This document shows, in pieces, positions 31,953-42,311 of a stretch of 64,000 nt of DNA; position 1 is the stretch's first letter, and each line of letters begins with the position of its first letter. The stretch lies in contig OZ037919.1 of NCBI GenBank assembly GCA_964035575.1, forward strand, positions 1 through 64,000. The letters are read 5' to 3'. The position numbers and the translations under genes are program-made. Source of the DNA: Rhynchopus sp. YZ270_cl-10 (taxonomy: Eukaryota > Euglenozoa > Diplonemea > Diplonemida > Diplonemidae). Below the pieces are notes generated by a model that was not told where the DNA came from, searched no databases, and saw nothing but the letters and a program-made list of their open reading frames with translations.

Positions 31953-32511
31953 ATGCCTTGCTGGTACGAGATTGCAGCGCCGATAATGACCACAGACAAG
32001 ATCCCACAGGCGATTGATCGGGCGGCTGCGGTGGAGTTTGCGAAGACGTTGGAGGACGTTGCCAGAACCTCGGAGAATGCATGTTCGCAAAGCTCTTGTT
32101 GCAGAAGCGGAGCGGGGACAAGGCGAAGGAAGAGTACCGGCGGGGATATGGCAGCGGGCCTATACTGCCGTCAAGCAGATGAAGGGGGACAAGGTGCGAC
32201 TCAGCATTGCTGAAGGAGCCTTTGCACAAGTTCCGTGCTGCCTTGTCCACCCTGAAAAAGTGGTGAAGGTCTCGGTACCCTTCTTTGCGGAGACAATTTG
32301 TGGTCTAGAGGGAACGAACTTGAAGTGCGGGTTTGCCAACCAGGGAAGACGAACAAAGAAGTATGGAGAACTGAGGGGAAGCTGACCACTCTAGAAGATC
32401 GCCTACATGAAGTGGAGAGTCTCGGGAAACACCACGCCCAACACCAATCCATCAATTTACTTTTGACGAGATGAGCTGGACGCAAGAGTCGACTGTCGAA
32501 GAAGAATAATA
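31953..32511 (+). pseudogene. Possible prefoldin-alpha/URI-like gene remnant
   Basis: No single frame is open, but three plus-strand frames carry prefoldin-like pieces in the expected order. They are a helical part (DKIPQAIDRAAAVEFAKTLE, 31990s-32050s), a beta-hairpin part resembling the VBP1/URI core (KVRLSIAEGAFAQVPCCLVH then PEKVVKV, ~32190-32270), and a second helix (LTTLEDRLHEVE, ~32384-32420) with an acidic tail. At least two frame changes separate them, so it is either broken or split by introns I could not define. It is the only candidate host gene on the plus strand, divergent from the TPR gene by ~215 bp. Weak, motif-level evidence. Confidence 0.3.
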
Positions 32512-32910
32512 CAAAAAAAATTGAAGAAGGAGAGAAAGGACTGTACTCCATACTCTCCAGAAGGGACGCAGAGCTGCAGGAGCACCTTGCGCTGCGATGG
32601 GGCTTACGAGGTGGGTGGAGGATGACAGTGACAGGGTTGGGGGGTTTGGAGAAAGCTTGGGTGCGTGTTGTGGAGGGGGAAAGTGGGCACGGATTCTGAG
32701 ATTTCGTTTTAGCGTCGCAAAAACAAAAGAGACACGGCAGTGAACAGTAGGGTGAAGAAGCGATGTGGAAACCTCGCCTTCTCTGTTGGGGACTGCATGG
32801 GGCTAGCACTTACAAATAGTTTTTGATAAAATCCAGTTTTTCCGGTTTTCTGTCAGGGGTTTTGCCTCCATCACCTACGCCAGCCCTCCGGCACACTTTT
32901 GCTTGTTTTT

Positions 32911-34671
32911 CTATACACGGAGACGCCATGCTTGTGGCGTCAGGGCCGGAGCTTCTACGAGAATGGCGTGCGACGTGTCGATGGACGAAGCGGGGCGGCC
33001 TACCTTAAGCTCTGCACACACACCACGTTCACTATGTTCATCGCGTTCACCCCTCTTCTTTGGCAGCTGTGCACTTTGTGGGCGCTTTCTGCACGCTCTC
33101 AGTGCCTTCGCACCTGCGGGAGGCCACAGACCACAGCCACGTTCGCTCTGCCCCAGCCGCATGGTATGCACACGACACCGCACCAGCCTGCCCTGTGTGC
33201 ATGACACCTCCAGCAGCTCCCTGCGCCGTGCAGCCGCAGACGCACACTGCAGGGACATCGCACGCACGACGTCCGAGACGGACTTCTTCGTGTTTATGAC
33301 CACCGTCGCTGATGCGGGGCGTGCTCTGTGCGGCGCCTGCAGTGTTGTGTGCGGTGTGGCGCGTGCTGTGTTCCACCAGGGCGGTGCGTGCGCAAGGATG
33401 GGGCGGACACGGCGCAGAGTGCTGTGCAGGATGGTCGCTGCGTGTGGGAGGGTGGCACGCACGCGCTGCTCCTCCACACGCACACCGGCACGGAGGCATG
33501 CCTCACACAGCACAAGGAAGCGGAATGCCTCCTGACGACACACGTCTGCCCGTGCGGCATGCGCTGCAGCGACAAGGTCGTGTGTACGCCTGCATGCCTT
33601 CACGTTGTGCGACACATTGCGCTTCAGCAGCGTCTCATCCGCAATGCTCGGTGCTGCTGTGTCCTGCACACCCCACCGCCCGATGCTGCTGTCGTTGATG
33701 CGCAGCGTGACCTGCTGCACAGCCACCTTGGGCTGGGTGTGCGTGTGGCGTGGCTCAAGCAGGTTGCTTGCGACTGTTGCAGGCGATGCAACGCTCGACG
33801 GCGACGTTGCTGTGTTCGTTGCTGGCGACATTGGGAGTACGATGCGGCCGCCGAAGAGCTCAAGGAAGTCGCGCAGTGTTCTGTTGTCCTGCAACCTCTC
33901 CGCCACGCTGGGTGTGCACGGCTCCTGTGTGTGCGTAGCCACACCTGCGCTGCAGGCAGCAACGTCACTCCGGGGCGAGGCAGCAGTACACACGTCTGCC
34001 ACGGCGTTGACATCAACCGCAGCGTGCAGCACCCTCCTCAACACACGCGTCACATTGTGCACAACTCTGATTGTCAAACACTCGTCCAAAACGGCTGCGT
34101 CAATCCCGCCAGACGCGTCCGCCATCGGGGTCGTCGGTGAAGGTGAAGGTGAAGGTGCAGGTGCGGGCCGTCTGGTGTGCGTGGTGCGCTGTGCTGTGGG
34201 CATGCGGCGGTGTGTGTGGAGCTGCGGGATGTTGGTCCACTGATGTGTGCTTGTATGCTGCCGTGTGCGATGTGGCGACGCCTCGTGGCAGTGTGCTGTG
34301 GGCGACGTGCCTGTCTCACCTGCGGCAGCTGAGGCACCTGTGGCAGCGAGCACATGCAACATGGTCACCATGAAGGTCAGCTTCCTGCGCTTCTGCTCGC
34401 CTGCGACGGTCGTGTGTGTGTGTGCGTCCCCTTGCCCCGACACTGCAGCCCTGCACTGCTCCACCAACTCGCCCACAGCGCTGTGCTCCTCCAAGCACCC
34501 TGGGGCCAGCTCGCGTGCCACTGCCCTGAAGAGCTCGCGCTCAAGACCAACGTTAGCAGTACAGCGTGCCCCGACAACAGCCCACCACGCATCCATGCAC
34601 TCCCGCACATGCCGCGTGCTGTTGAGGCGAATCCATCTTTCAAGTGCATGTTCTCGTGTTGCGGGTGGCAT
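32911..34671 (-). CDS. Unknown protein, 586 residues
   Basis: Long GC-rich open frame starting MPPATREHALERW at 34671. Residues ~1-75 look helical with conserved-style Trp and Cys; ~125-185 is low complexity, rich in His, Thr and Pro. The segment DECLTIRVVHNVTRVLRRVL (~195-215) and a C-terminal Arg/Ala/Cys-rich part could be helical. No family recognised. Opposite frames are also partly open because of base composition, but strand and position agree with the neighbouring genes. The C-terminal ~150 residues are less convincing. Confidence 0.6.
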   Translation of the reverse strand: MPPATREHALERWIRLNSTRHVRECMDAWWAVVGARCTANVGLERELFRAVARELAPGCLEEHSAVGELVEQCRAAVSGQGDAHTHTTVAGEQKRRKLTFMVTMLHVLAATGASAAAGETGTSPTAHCHEASPHRTRQHTSTHQWTNIPQLHTHRRMPTAQRTTHTRRPAPAPSPSPSPTTPMADASGGIDAAVLDECLTIRVVHNVTRVLRRVLHAAVDVNAVADVCTAASPRSDVAACSAGVATHTQEPCTPSVAERLQDNRTLRDFLELFGGRIVLPMSPATNTATSPSSVASPATVASNLLEPRHTHTQPKVAVQQVTLRINDSSIGRWGVQDTAAPSIADETLLKRNVSHNVKACRRTHDLVAAAHAARADVCRQEAFRFLVLCEACLRAGVRVEEQRVRATLPHAATILHSTLRRVRPILAHAPPWWNTARATPHTTLQAPHRARPASATVVINTKKSVSDVVRAMSLQCASAAARRRELLEVSCTQGRLVRCRVHTMRLGQSERGCGLWPPAGAKALRACRKRPQSAQLPKKRGERDEHSERGVCAELKVGRPASSIDTSHAILVEAPALTPQAWRLRV

Positions 34672-35039
34672 GGGAGGGTGCTGTGATGGTTGGTGGCCAC
34701 AGGGGAGAGGGGGAGAGGGAGGTACAGACGGAAAAATATGGTGTTACATTGTTAAGTTTCGGACGTTGGTATGAGTTGAACAAGAAATTAGTTTCATGTG
34801 CTTTACAATCAAAGACGAGAAGCACGCAAGGAAGAAGACTTGCCTAACTGAAGATGAACGATGAACGGAGCCTCACAAGGCACACAACACACATCGTAAG
34901 AGCTGCTCCCTAAGGCGCACCCACCTCCCTGCCACAGCGCTGCAGCTGTTCAGTGGTGCCGTCACCCAACACTGCGCTCCTCACACCTCGTTTGCGGTGT
35001 CCACTACACTTCCACCACCATTCATTGGTTCACTCTGCT

Positions 35040-35933
35040 CTACTCCGCCTTCGCCATCATCAACGCTGCTTCGTACTTCTTGTACCCCCCCTCGGTTCCA
35101 CACAACGCGTCCATGATGCCGAGAATGCCATAGTTGGTGTTCGGGCTGCTGTGGTGGTAGTCGTGCATAAGCACCTTCGGGAGGAGCGGGAGCCAGTACC
35201 CCGAGTGGTCGTGCACCTGCAGGAAGGTGATGAGCGCTGTGAGCACCCACAGGTTCGCGAAGGCCACCTCCTGCTGCAAGACCACTGTCCACACTGTGGT
35301 GCCCACGAGCAGGCAGCTGTATGAGTTCAGCACGTACTCAACCGGGTGGACGTAGACAGACTCAACCGCAACAGGCGCTGAGTACACATGGTGCTCCTTA
35401 TGCAGCGCCACGTACAGCGCACCGCAGTGCAGCGTGCGGTGCATCACGTAGAACCACACCTCCAGGCTCAGCACGCTCGTCACACAGTACGCAAGCATCT
35501 GCCACGGGGCCAGGAGTGCGAATGGCGCGACCCTTCCGTACACCGTCCACAACAACATAAATGCGTACGTTATGGCAGGCGAGAGGACGACCTGGTTGAA
35601 GCACACAAGCGCTACCATTTTGCAGTACTGCGAGACACTGGGAAGCGGAGCGCCTGCCTGGATCTTGAGGTGGGCGAAGGTGGCAGCGAGCGGGTGGTCC
35701 ATGAGGAAGTAGACAAGCGAGACGCACCAGTACACACCTGCGTACACAGCGAAGGTCCCAAGCACGAGGGTTGTGCTGGCGCTGTCTACCTGCATGGAGC
35801 GGACTGCCGACGAGACACGTGCCTCACCGAAACCATAGTACACACAAGCATAGAGCACGTTGCACAGGATCAACGGCAGGCCATCATTAAAAGGCAGCCT
35901 CCGCAGCTTCTGCACAACAGGCGCAGTCTGCAT
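35040..35933 (-). CDS. Fatty acid hydroxylase/sterol desaturase family protein
   Basis: 297 residues from the ATG at 35933, which follows a CTCAAAG acceptor-like site; the frame upstream is open but poor. Integral ER-membrane di-iron oxygenase of the fatty acid hydroxylase superfamily. The histidine ligand boxes are visible: H165-xxx-H169 (HRTLH), H178-xx-HH182 (HKEHH), H241-D-H and H257-xx-HH261 (HDYHH). Hydrophobic segments at ~20-35, ~55-78, ~105-130, ~140-160 and ~203-220 are membrane spans. Substrate (C-4 methylsterol, lathosterol, sphingolipid or other) cannot be told from sequence alone. Head-to-tail with its neighbours. Confidence 0.92.
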   Translation of the reverse strand: MQTAPVVQKLRRLPFNDGLPLILCNVLYACVYYGFGEARVSSAVRSMQVDSASTTLVLGTFAVYAGVYWCVSLVYFLMDHPLAATFAHLKIQAGAPLPSVSQYCKMVALVCFNQVVLSPAITYAFMLLWTVYGRVAPFALLAPWQMLAYCVTSVLSLEVWFYVMHRTLHCGALYVALHKEHHVYSAPVAVESVYVHPVEYVLNSYSCLLVGTTVWTVVLQQEVAFANLWVLTALITFLQVHDHSGYWLPLLPKVLMHDYHHSSPNTNYGILGIMDALCGTEGGYKKYEAALMMAKAE

Positions 35934-36161
35934 TGTGTATGATCCTTTGAGGGGTGAGTGAGAGACATGGACACACACACTAGCACAATAAATGGGAGAT
36001 ATATCGGGGGCTTTTGTAACCACCCAACACGGTGAGACAACACTTTTGCTACAGTACCATACAGTGCGCTCAGTATACTCTAGTTAGGTAATTAGAGCAC
36101 TGTATAAGCACACTTTGCTTGTACCCCCCGTCTCCCCCTCCCCTCCCCTCACCCCTCACCC

Positions 36162-37025
36162 TCAACCCAACTGACGGAGAAGCCCACAGACACCTTCTAC
36201 CAAAGCCCGCTTGCCGTCCTCTGTGCTGATGGTGTGGTTGTCGTCAATGAGGAGCGATGTTGCCTGGGGCCCAAGCGCTTCGCACAGGGTGTGTGCACGC
36301 TGTGTGGGGGTGGGCGGGCCCGGCGGGAGGTATTCATCAGCTGTGCTGAGCACGACCAGCGTGCGCACGGTGCTGCACGGCGCGAGACGCTCCTTGAGCA
36401 CCTCGGGCGTGAGGTCGGCGCTGAACATGTCGTCCCCGCCTTGCTTGTGGTACAGTGAGAAGAAGCGCTCCGCGGTGACCGGCGCCGGGTCCGCCTCCAC
36501 AGGCATCAACGCTGAGCCCTCGCCTGTTGCGATCAACTCTTCTGCGCGCCTTAGAAGCGCCTCCGTCTGCTCGGATGATTCGTACGTCGTGCGCCCCTCC
36601 CTGTCGCTCACAGGGCCCACCAGGACACAGCCAAGGATCTGGGCGGCAGATGACCGCATCAAGGTGACAATGTCCTGGCATCCGGTTGAATGCCCTAACA
36701 GAACAAAGTGCGTGACACCCTGCGCGGTGCACACTGCAAGGAGACGTGCCAGCTCGCGTGCGTCAGTTGCGAGGGAGGCCTGTCCGTAGCCCAGGTAGCT
36801 TGAGGTGAGGAGAGGCTGGACGAAGCCCCACCCTGCTGCAGCTGCGGCCACAGCAACATCGCGTGCCCATGGGCAGGAGAGGAGTCCGTCTGTCAGACCG
36901 GCAATGTGCACGACACATCGTGTGTGCCATGTGGACCCTGCACGGAATGCGGGCAACCCCTGCATGCCTCCGTCACGTGCCTCGCCATAGGTGAACAGAC
37001 AGCCATCCAAGGCATGTAACGCCAT
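36162..37025 (-). CDS. Alpha/beta-hydrolase, DUF1749 (UPF0613) family
   Basis: 287 residues from MALHALDGCL at 37025; the longer open frame upstream reads through a Pro/Phe-rich spacer and is not used. The nucleophile elbow LLGHSTGCQD with Ser113 is the hallmark of the DUF1749 family. Asp230 (STADEYLPPG) and His264 (DDNHTIS) complete a likely catalytic triad. Members are soluble serine hydrolases with poorly defined substrates. The gene ends 228 bp before the start of the upstream-strand neighbour. Confidence 0.87.
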   Translation of the reverse strand: MALHALDGCLFTYGEARDGGMQGLPAFRAGSTWHTRCVVHIAGLTDGLLSCPWARDVAVAAAAAGWGFVQPLLTSSYLGYGQASLATDARELARLLAVCTAQGVTHFVLLGHSTGCQDIVTLMRSSAAQILGCVLVGPVSDREGRTTYESSEQTEALLRRAEELIATGEGSALMPVEADPAPVTAERFFSLYHKQGGDDMFSADLTPEVLKERLAPCSTVRTLVVLSTADEYLPPGPPTPTQRAHTLCEALGPQATSLLIDDNHTISTEDGKRALVEGVCGLLRQLG

Positions 37026-37243
37026 TAGATACAGGGAGAGACAATGTGGCGCATGCTGGTAGCGAAGTATGGAGGGGGGCAAAGGAAAAGGGGGAAAGCA
37101 AATAAGGAGGGAGGGTTGCCATGGGATGTGCGTGAACAGCTGGTTCATGTGAAGAAAAAACAATGGGTGTGGCTCTTGTGCATATAGCTTCAAAAAAAAC
37201 CCCCCCGGCACGGCACGATAGTGCTGTTGCCTGGTGGCCACCT

Positions 37244-38485
37244 TCAGTCATATATCCACTTTGAGAAGTATCGCGCTGTGTGTGCGGGGCTGGGGGTGTC
37301 TGGGAAGAGGTTGGAAAACCCTTCTTGTTGATCCGCCGGCGCAGGGGCCTCTGCTGCTGTCTTCTTAGGCGTTTTGTTTCGCTTCTTTGCTTTGGGTGGT
37401 GGCTGCTCAGCAGCCTCGAGACTGATGCCCTGTGCACGTGCAAGTTTGCGTGGGTCTGCACCCTTCGTGAGTGCAGCCTTGAGGGCCTGGATGCGGGAGC
37501 ATGCCTCTTGGCGCTGGCGCAGGTCGGTGACACGCACACGCTCTGCCTGGCGTGCTGCGTGGTCGCGTGCCTGGTCTGCGGCGTCGGCAGAGTCGGCCCT
37601 TTCGCACAGCAGCTGCCGCGTGCCCACCTCTGCATACCGCTCGCTCACAGCACGGCGCTGCTGCAGCTCAGCCGCCAGTGCACGCCGCTCCCCCATCTTG
37701 TGCGTGCGTGCCTGCGCAGCAGCAAGCACCGCGCGGCGCTGCTCCACAGCCCTGTCCTCACGCAGCAGCAGCGTCGCAGAGACACGCTCTGTGCGCTCCT
37801 GGAACGCCTCCTCCACACGGAGGCGGCGGTTCTGGGAGTCTGCTGCGCGTGTGTCGGCAGCGGCGCGTGCCTTCTTCTGTGTGGCAACGCTCTCGCCCTT
37901 CGTAGTCGCCAGGTTGTCGAGCATGCGTTGGCAGCGTGCCGCCAGCTGCTCGCGCATAGCCCCCGCACGGCGCGTGCCCTCTGCAGACAAGGCACGCCGT
38001 GCCTGCGCTGCCCTCTCCTCACGTGCTCGGGTGCGTGTCTGGTGCTGCTGCTGCCGTGCGAGCAGGCCCTGTGTGCGGCTGTCGCTGCTACGCCGCATGC
38101 GTGTCTCCTGCGTCGCTGCCCAGTCGCGCACCTTCACGCCGTGGCGCAGCAATTCCTGTACCTGGCGCTCTGCGGCTTCACGGGTACGTACCGTCTTGAC
38201 ACGGCGTGGGTTGTGTGGTGGCGACGGCTCTGTGTGTGCACACGACGCAGATGCGGATGCGGAGGCACTGTACCGTGCCTTGTACGCTAGCGCACGGTGC
38301 TTGTCGCGCACACGTCGCAGCAGTGCGCTGCGCAGCTCATCGGGAAGCGTGCTGTCTGCAGCCAGCTCGGCAGGGTCGACACCACTCAGCAAACATGCTT
38401 CTAAGGAGCGTGGTGTCGTGACAGGGTCGCTGGGGGCGGGCGTGTCTTGTGCATAGGCAGCGTCCGAGAGGGAGACGTTCATCAT
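37244..38485 (-). CDS. Arg/Ala/Glu-rich coiled-coil protein
   Basis: 413 residues. After a ~70-residue N-terminus and a Ser/Ala stretch, residues ~95-350 are heptad-rich coiled coil packed with Arg, Ala, Glu and Gln, recalling trichohyalin/plectin-homology proteins of the axoneme. The tail is Lys/Pro-rich (PPPKAKKRNKTPKKTAAEAP) and could bind microtubules or nucleic acid. No specific family recognised. The Arg-rich composition gives many open antisense frames, which I regard as shadows. Confidence 0.7.
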   Translation of the reverse strand: MMNVSLSDAAYAQDTPAPSDPVTTPRSLEACLLSGVDPAELAADSTLPDELRSALLRRVRDKHRALAYKARYSASASASASCAHTEPSPPHNPRRVKTVRTREAAERQVQELLRHGVKVRDWAATQETRMRRSSDSRTQGLLARQQQHQTRTRAREERAAQARRALSAEGTRRAGAMREQLAARCQRMLDNLATTKGESVATQKKARAAADTRAADSQNRRLRVEEAFQERTERVSATLLLREDRAVEQRRAVLAAAQARTHKMGERRALAAELQQRRAVSERYAEVGTRQLLCERADSADAADQARDHAARQAERVRVTDLRQRQEACSRIQALKAALTKGADPRKLARAQGISLEAAEQPPPKAKKRNKTPKKTAAEAPAPADQQEGFSNLFPDTPSPAHTARYFSKWIYD

Positions 38486-38705
38486 GTGGTGTAGGATGTC
38501 GCAGCCTTGTGTGCTACGGTTCAGTGTGCATTGTGTCTGTTGTTGTGGGTGTGTTGGGGGGTTGTGTGAAAACTGGTACCAAAAGACATTCTTCCTTTTT
38601 TAGTGTTGAGAACAGTACAAAGTCTAGAAACATATGGTCGATACGCTGCTCAGGCTGCGCAGGGAAAGAAAGCAAACGGAATATAACAATACAATAGCAA
38701 CCACG

Positions 38706-41700
38706 CTACAGCCACGATGCGGCGTTTGCCTGGTGCAGTGTGTCGCGGTTGACGTTGAGCGGCTTCATGGTGAGGAGGCGGATGACCTCGATGCAGTCGT
38801 GCAGTTCGAAGATGTTGTGTTCACGTGAGCTGCGGCTGGGGCGACGTGTGTCGTAGAGCACAAGCACGTTCTGTATCTCGGGCTCGTCCTGCAGTGTGAA
38901 GCCCAGCAGCGTCAGCATCGCACGGAAGTCCTTCCCCGTGAGGAAGCTCTTCCCGTCGTCGTCCAGCAGCGTGAACACTGACGCCACGTCCTGCTCGCAC
39001 AGCGCACCCCCAGCAAGGTGTCGGTTCACACGCTTCGGCAGGCACATCCGCGCTGCGTCGCGTTCAGTCCCATAGCGCTCCACGTTCTTCACAAGACGCA
39101 GGAACTCACTCTCGTTCAGGATCAGCTCGTCGCCCGCCCCACCACCCTGCGAGAGCACAGCCTCCTTCTTGCGCTCGTAGGGCCACACCTGCTCCAGGAA
39201 GCGTCGTGTGACCCCCGCAAAGCCAAGGGAACGCACCGCCAGCACAACGTGCTGCAGGGCCAGCGCTTTCGACCCTGTCACCATCGACACCTGTGGGCAG
39301 TTGAAGTGCTGTGCGTAGAAGTTGAACGCACGCAGCATCTCGCTCTGCCCGAGCGTGCCGTCCACAGCAGCACGGCCGCCCAGTGTGGCTGCCTTGTCCT
39401 GCGGTGTGAAGTCGTTCGCCTCTGCCGTCTGTGCAAAACGCATTGTCTCCAGCTCTGGTGTCTGTGGCGAGGCGATGTCGGCAGGGCTGCGCGCGGGTGT
39501 GTCCTTCTCAATCGTCTCGACCTGCGCAGGCACAGCAGACGGCACCATCCATGGCGGGTACTCACCAGGGCGGCGTGTGCGTGGACTGTACACAGCGGTG
39601 TTGGGCCGTGACGGCGCCACGCGTGTGGATGCGGGGCTCCTGTTGGGCCCACCCAGACCGATGCTGAGGTTGCGCTGTGGTGGTGCAAGGATGGGGTCCT
39701 CACGTCGCGCCTCCTGTGCGTCGCTGCCCTTTGTTCGCACCTTGGGCCGCTTGGGCGAGGGTGCGAAGAAGTCGAGATGCTGCTGCACAAAGCGCACCAT
39801 CCTGCAGAAGTACGCAAACCCCACCTTCTGCGTCAGGTCTGCTTTGTACTGCGTCACCAACAGTGCTGTGAACTCCGGCCCAGAGCAGACAAGCCCCAGG
39901 CAGGCGAGGTACGTTGGGACCTGGTGCCCCGGGAGCAGTCCCGACCTGTCGACATCGAAGAGGCGGAAGGCTGTCTCCGTCTCACGCTCGCTGAGGGGGT
40001 GCACGCGGCCTGCCTTAGGGAAGGCGCGTGGGTACAGCGTGTCACGTGGCGGCTTGTGCTCGAGCACACGGCGACGCACAAAGTTGGGCTGCACACCCTG
40101 GCAGTACTGCACAAGGTCGGTCCACTCGTCGAGGTTGAGTGTACCGGAGAACTCCTTCGAGATGATGACGTTGAGTGCCTCCAGGTCCGCTGCCGTGCGC
40201 ACAAGGCCTAAGGAGTGTACAAGTGTGCCGGTGATCTTGTGGTCCACCTCGCCGCACTCCTCATGGTCAAAGAGGTTGAACGCAGCCTCGATGTCGGCAG
40301 AGGACATCGGCTGTGCACGGATGCTGACGGCTGTGACGTGGCGGTGCACCTCCTCCTCGCTGTCGCTGCCGCTGTCGCTGTCGCCCGCAGCAAGGCCCTT
40401 CTTCTTGCGGTCGCGGCGCTTGTTGGCATCGACACGGCGCCTGCTGGCCTCCTGCCACTGCCCGAGGAGGTTCTCCGTCGACATCTTCATGGGCTGGTAC
40501 TCCTGCTGCACAGAGAGCAGCACATCGCGGAACTCCTCAAGCGAGTGTGTGCCGTGGTTCTTCCTGTACTCTGCTGTGAGGCGGTTCACGAAGGTGTCCT
40601 CGCTGGTGAAGCCGAGGCAGCGCAGGAAGAGCGGCATGTCCCACGCAGGCAGCTCGCCCTGCACGCTTGCGTCGAAGAGTGAGAAGGCCGCCACGATGTC
40701 CTGCTCCGTGAGGGGGCGTGTGCGTGGTGCTGTGGGCGCCTCAAGCAGGCGGCGTGTGTCGTCGTACACAGGCTGTGGCATCACAATAGGGCGTACGGGT
40801 GCAGAGGCAGAGAGAAGGTCGCGTCGCATGCTCGCCACCTGCACCTTCAGGGAGTCGATCTTGTGGCGCAGCTTCTGTGCGTCGGCACGCTGCTCCGTGT
40901 TCTCCGTCTCGTAGCGCGTGACGTCCTCAGCCTGGCGTTTGACCTGCTCACGGAGTTTGAAGATCTCGGCGTTCTGTCTGAGGGCATGCGCGTTCTTGAT
41001 GCCAATTTTGAAGCGCAGCTGTGTCATGCGCACGAGAACCTCGTCGCGGGAGAGGTTGGCAGCTTCGTCGTAGGTGGTCTGGCGGAACTGCTCCTCAAGC
41101 GCGTCGATCACGTCGTCCTTGTCTTCGAGCTGTTGGCGCAGCTCTTCGCGTGCGGCGTTGCTTTCGCGCAGCTGCGAGCGCAGCTGTGCGACGACGACGA
41201 CCTCGCGTTCTAGGCCTGCCGCACGCTCCTCAAGGGCACGCGCCTTGTCCCACGCAGCGTTGTTCTCGTTGCGCTCCGCCTGCAGCACCTCCTGCGTCTC
41301 GCGCTGTATCTTGAGCACGCCCGACGACGTATCGATCATGGCCTGCGTCACCTCCTGGATGTACTCCTCCTTGTGGCGCAGCACCTCCTGCAGCGCCACC
41401 ACCTTGCCCTGCAGCAGGCGCTGCTGGTCCTTGCGTGTCTCCACAGCCTCGGGGCACGACTGGTCGCTCAGCTCCTTCGCAAGGCCGAAGTTCTTGAGGA
41501 GCGCCACCTGGAGGTCGTTGACCTGTTCGTCCTTCTTGAGCAGACGAGCCTTGAGCTTCTGGTTCTGCGCCTTAAGCGAATACTTGTCGTGGTGCAGCGA
41601 GGCACCGTCCTGCCTGCGTGGCAGTGCGCTGCGCAGTGCGTCCAGTTCCTCCTGTGCTTTGAGCAGCTGCTGCTCCACGGCAGGGTCGGGCACAGGGTGC

Positions 41701-41912
41701 GGCACAAGCCTGTCCACATACTCCGTCACAGGCACCACACGCTCCACCTCCACAGGTAGGTATTGCGTCTGGTAGCGGCGCTGGTGCCACCCATGTGCAC
41801 ACTCACGTCCATTCGCAGCCTCAATCAGGCTCAAGGCATTAGGCGGGTCTGCGCGCACCTCCGCCTGCACTTCGTGGTGCAGCTTTTGGCGGGAGGAAGG
41901 CGAACGCTCCAT
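38706..41912 (-). CDS. Large coiled-coil protein with degenerate EF-hand lobes and articulin-like patch
   Basis: 1,068 residues. Near residues 50-76 is a VPV-type patch (LPVEVERVVPVTEYVDRLVP then HPVPDP) resembling articulin/alveolin repeats of membrane-skeleton proteins. Residues ~78-360 are coiled coil. The C-terminal two thirds holds about five calmodulin-like lobes, each starting (E/D)xxxAFxLFD and ending in a ..F.xxV segment. They are at roughly 400-470, 540-610, 650-730, 850-930 and 965-1050. Most canonical Ca-ligand positions are lost (for example DASVQGEL, DHEECGEV), though DVDRSGLL is near-canonical. Probably a cytoskeletal or flagellar structural protein. Confidence 0.8.
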   Translation of the reverse strand: MERSPSSRQKLHHEVQAEVRADPPNALSLIEAANGRECAHGWHQRRYQTQYLPVEVERVVPVTEYVDRLVPHPVPDPAVEQQLLKAQEELDALRSALPRRQDGASLHHDKYSLKAQNQKLKARLLKKDEQVNDLQVALLKNFGLAKELSDQSCPEAVETRKDQQRLLQGKVVALQEVLRHKEEYIQEVTQAMIDTSSGVLKIQRETQEVLQAERNENNAAWDKARALEERAAGLEREVVVVAQLRSQLRESNAAREELRQQLEDKDDVIDALEEQFRQTTYDEAANLSRDEVLVRMTQLRFKIGIKNAHALRQNAEIFKLREQVKRQAEDVTRYETENTEQRADAQKLRHKIDSLKVQVASMRRDLLSASAPVRPIVMPQPVYDDTRRLLEAPTAPRTRPLTEQDIVAAFSLFDASVQGELPAWDMPLFLRCLGFTSEDTFVNRLTAEYRKNHGTHSLEEFRDVLLSVQQEYQPMKMSTENLLGQWQEASRRRVDANKRRDRKKKGLAAGDSDSGSDSEEEVHRHVTAVSIRAQPMSSADIEAAFNLFDHEECGEVDHKITGTLVHSLGLVRTAADLEALNVIISKEFSGTLNLDEWTDLVQYCQGVQPNFVRRRVLEHKPPRDTLYPRAFPKAGRVHPLSERETETAFRLFDVDRSGLLPGHQVPTYLACLGLVCSGPEFTALLVTQYKADLTQKVGFAYFCRMVRFVQQHLDFFAPSPKRPKVRTKGSDAQEARREDPILAPPQRNLSIGLGGPNRSPASTRVAPSRPNTAVYSPRTRRPGEYPPWMVPSAVPAQVETIEKDTPARSPADIASPQTPELETMRFAQTAEANDFTPQDKAATLGGRAAVDGTLGQSEMLRAFNFYAQHFNCPQVSMVTGSKALALQHVVLAVRSLGFAGVTRRFLEQVWPYERKKEAVLSQGGGAGDELILNESEFLRLVKNVERYGTERDAARMCLPKRVNRHLAGGALCEQDVASVFTLLDDDGKSFLTGKDFRAMLTLLGFTLQDEPEIQNVLVLYDTRRPSRSSREHNIFELHDCIEVIRLLTMKPLNVNRDTLHQANAASWL

Positions 41913-42311
41913 TGTGTATATCTAGTGGTGGTGGAGGTGGAGGTGGGTGAGTAGGTTTGTCGTAGGTTTGTGGAAGAAAAAGAGAGAATTACGCTTTTTT
42001 TGTGTTGAGAAAACGGGCCAAAAAAAAAAAAAAAAAAAGAGAGAAGAAGAAGAAAAAAGAAGAAAAAGAAAGATTCTTCGAAGACAATCTAAGAGAGATC
42101 ATAAGTGTTAAAAAGGGCTTAATATAGTGGAATAGAATTGGGTATGTTTTGGGTAATTCCCTTTGAGTGCAGGATATTACCCATCAATGGTGTGAGGTGA
42201 GGGAAAGACAAAACAAAAACAAAAGAAAAGGTTCTACAGGAAACCTGCCTGAAAGTCTACCCCCCCCTCTTTGTCCAGGTGCTCTCATGGTGAGGCCTCT
42301 GGGTTTTTACT
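41913..42311. other. Spacer between coiled-coil genes
   Basis: Purine-rich low-complexity sequence with an 18-base A run (42020-42037). No gene seen. Confidence 0.6.

Noticed and set aside
33328-34243. Plus-strand ORFs opposite the 586-residue unknown protein
   Set aside because: Cys- and His-rich low-complexity products; strand direction of the neighbours favours the minus frame, although this gene remains the least certain of the long ones.
39322-40914. 530-codon plus-strand ORF and others antisense to the coiled-coil genes
   Set aside because: Shadow frames opened by the high GC and Arg/Ala/Glu codon use of the minus-strand genes.
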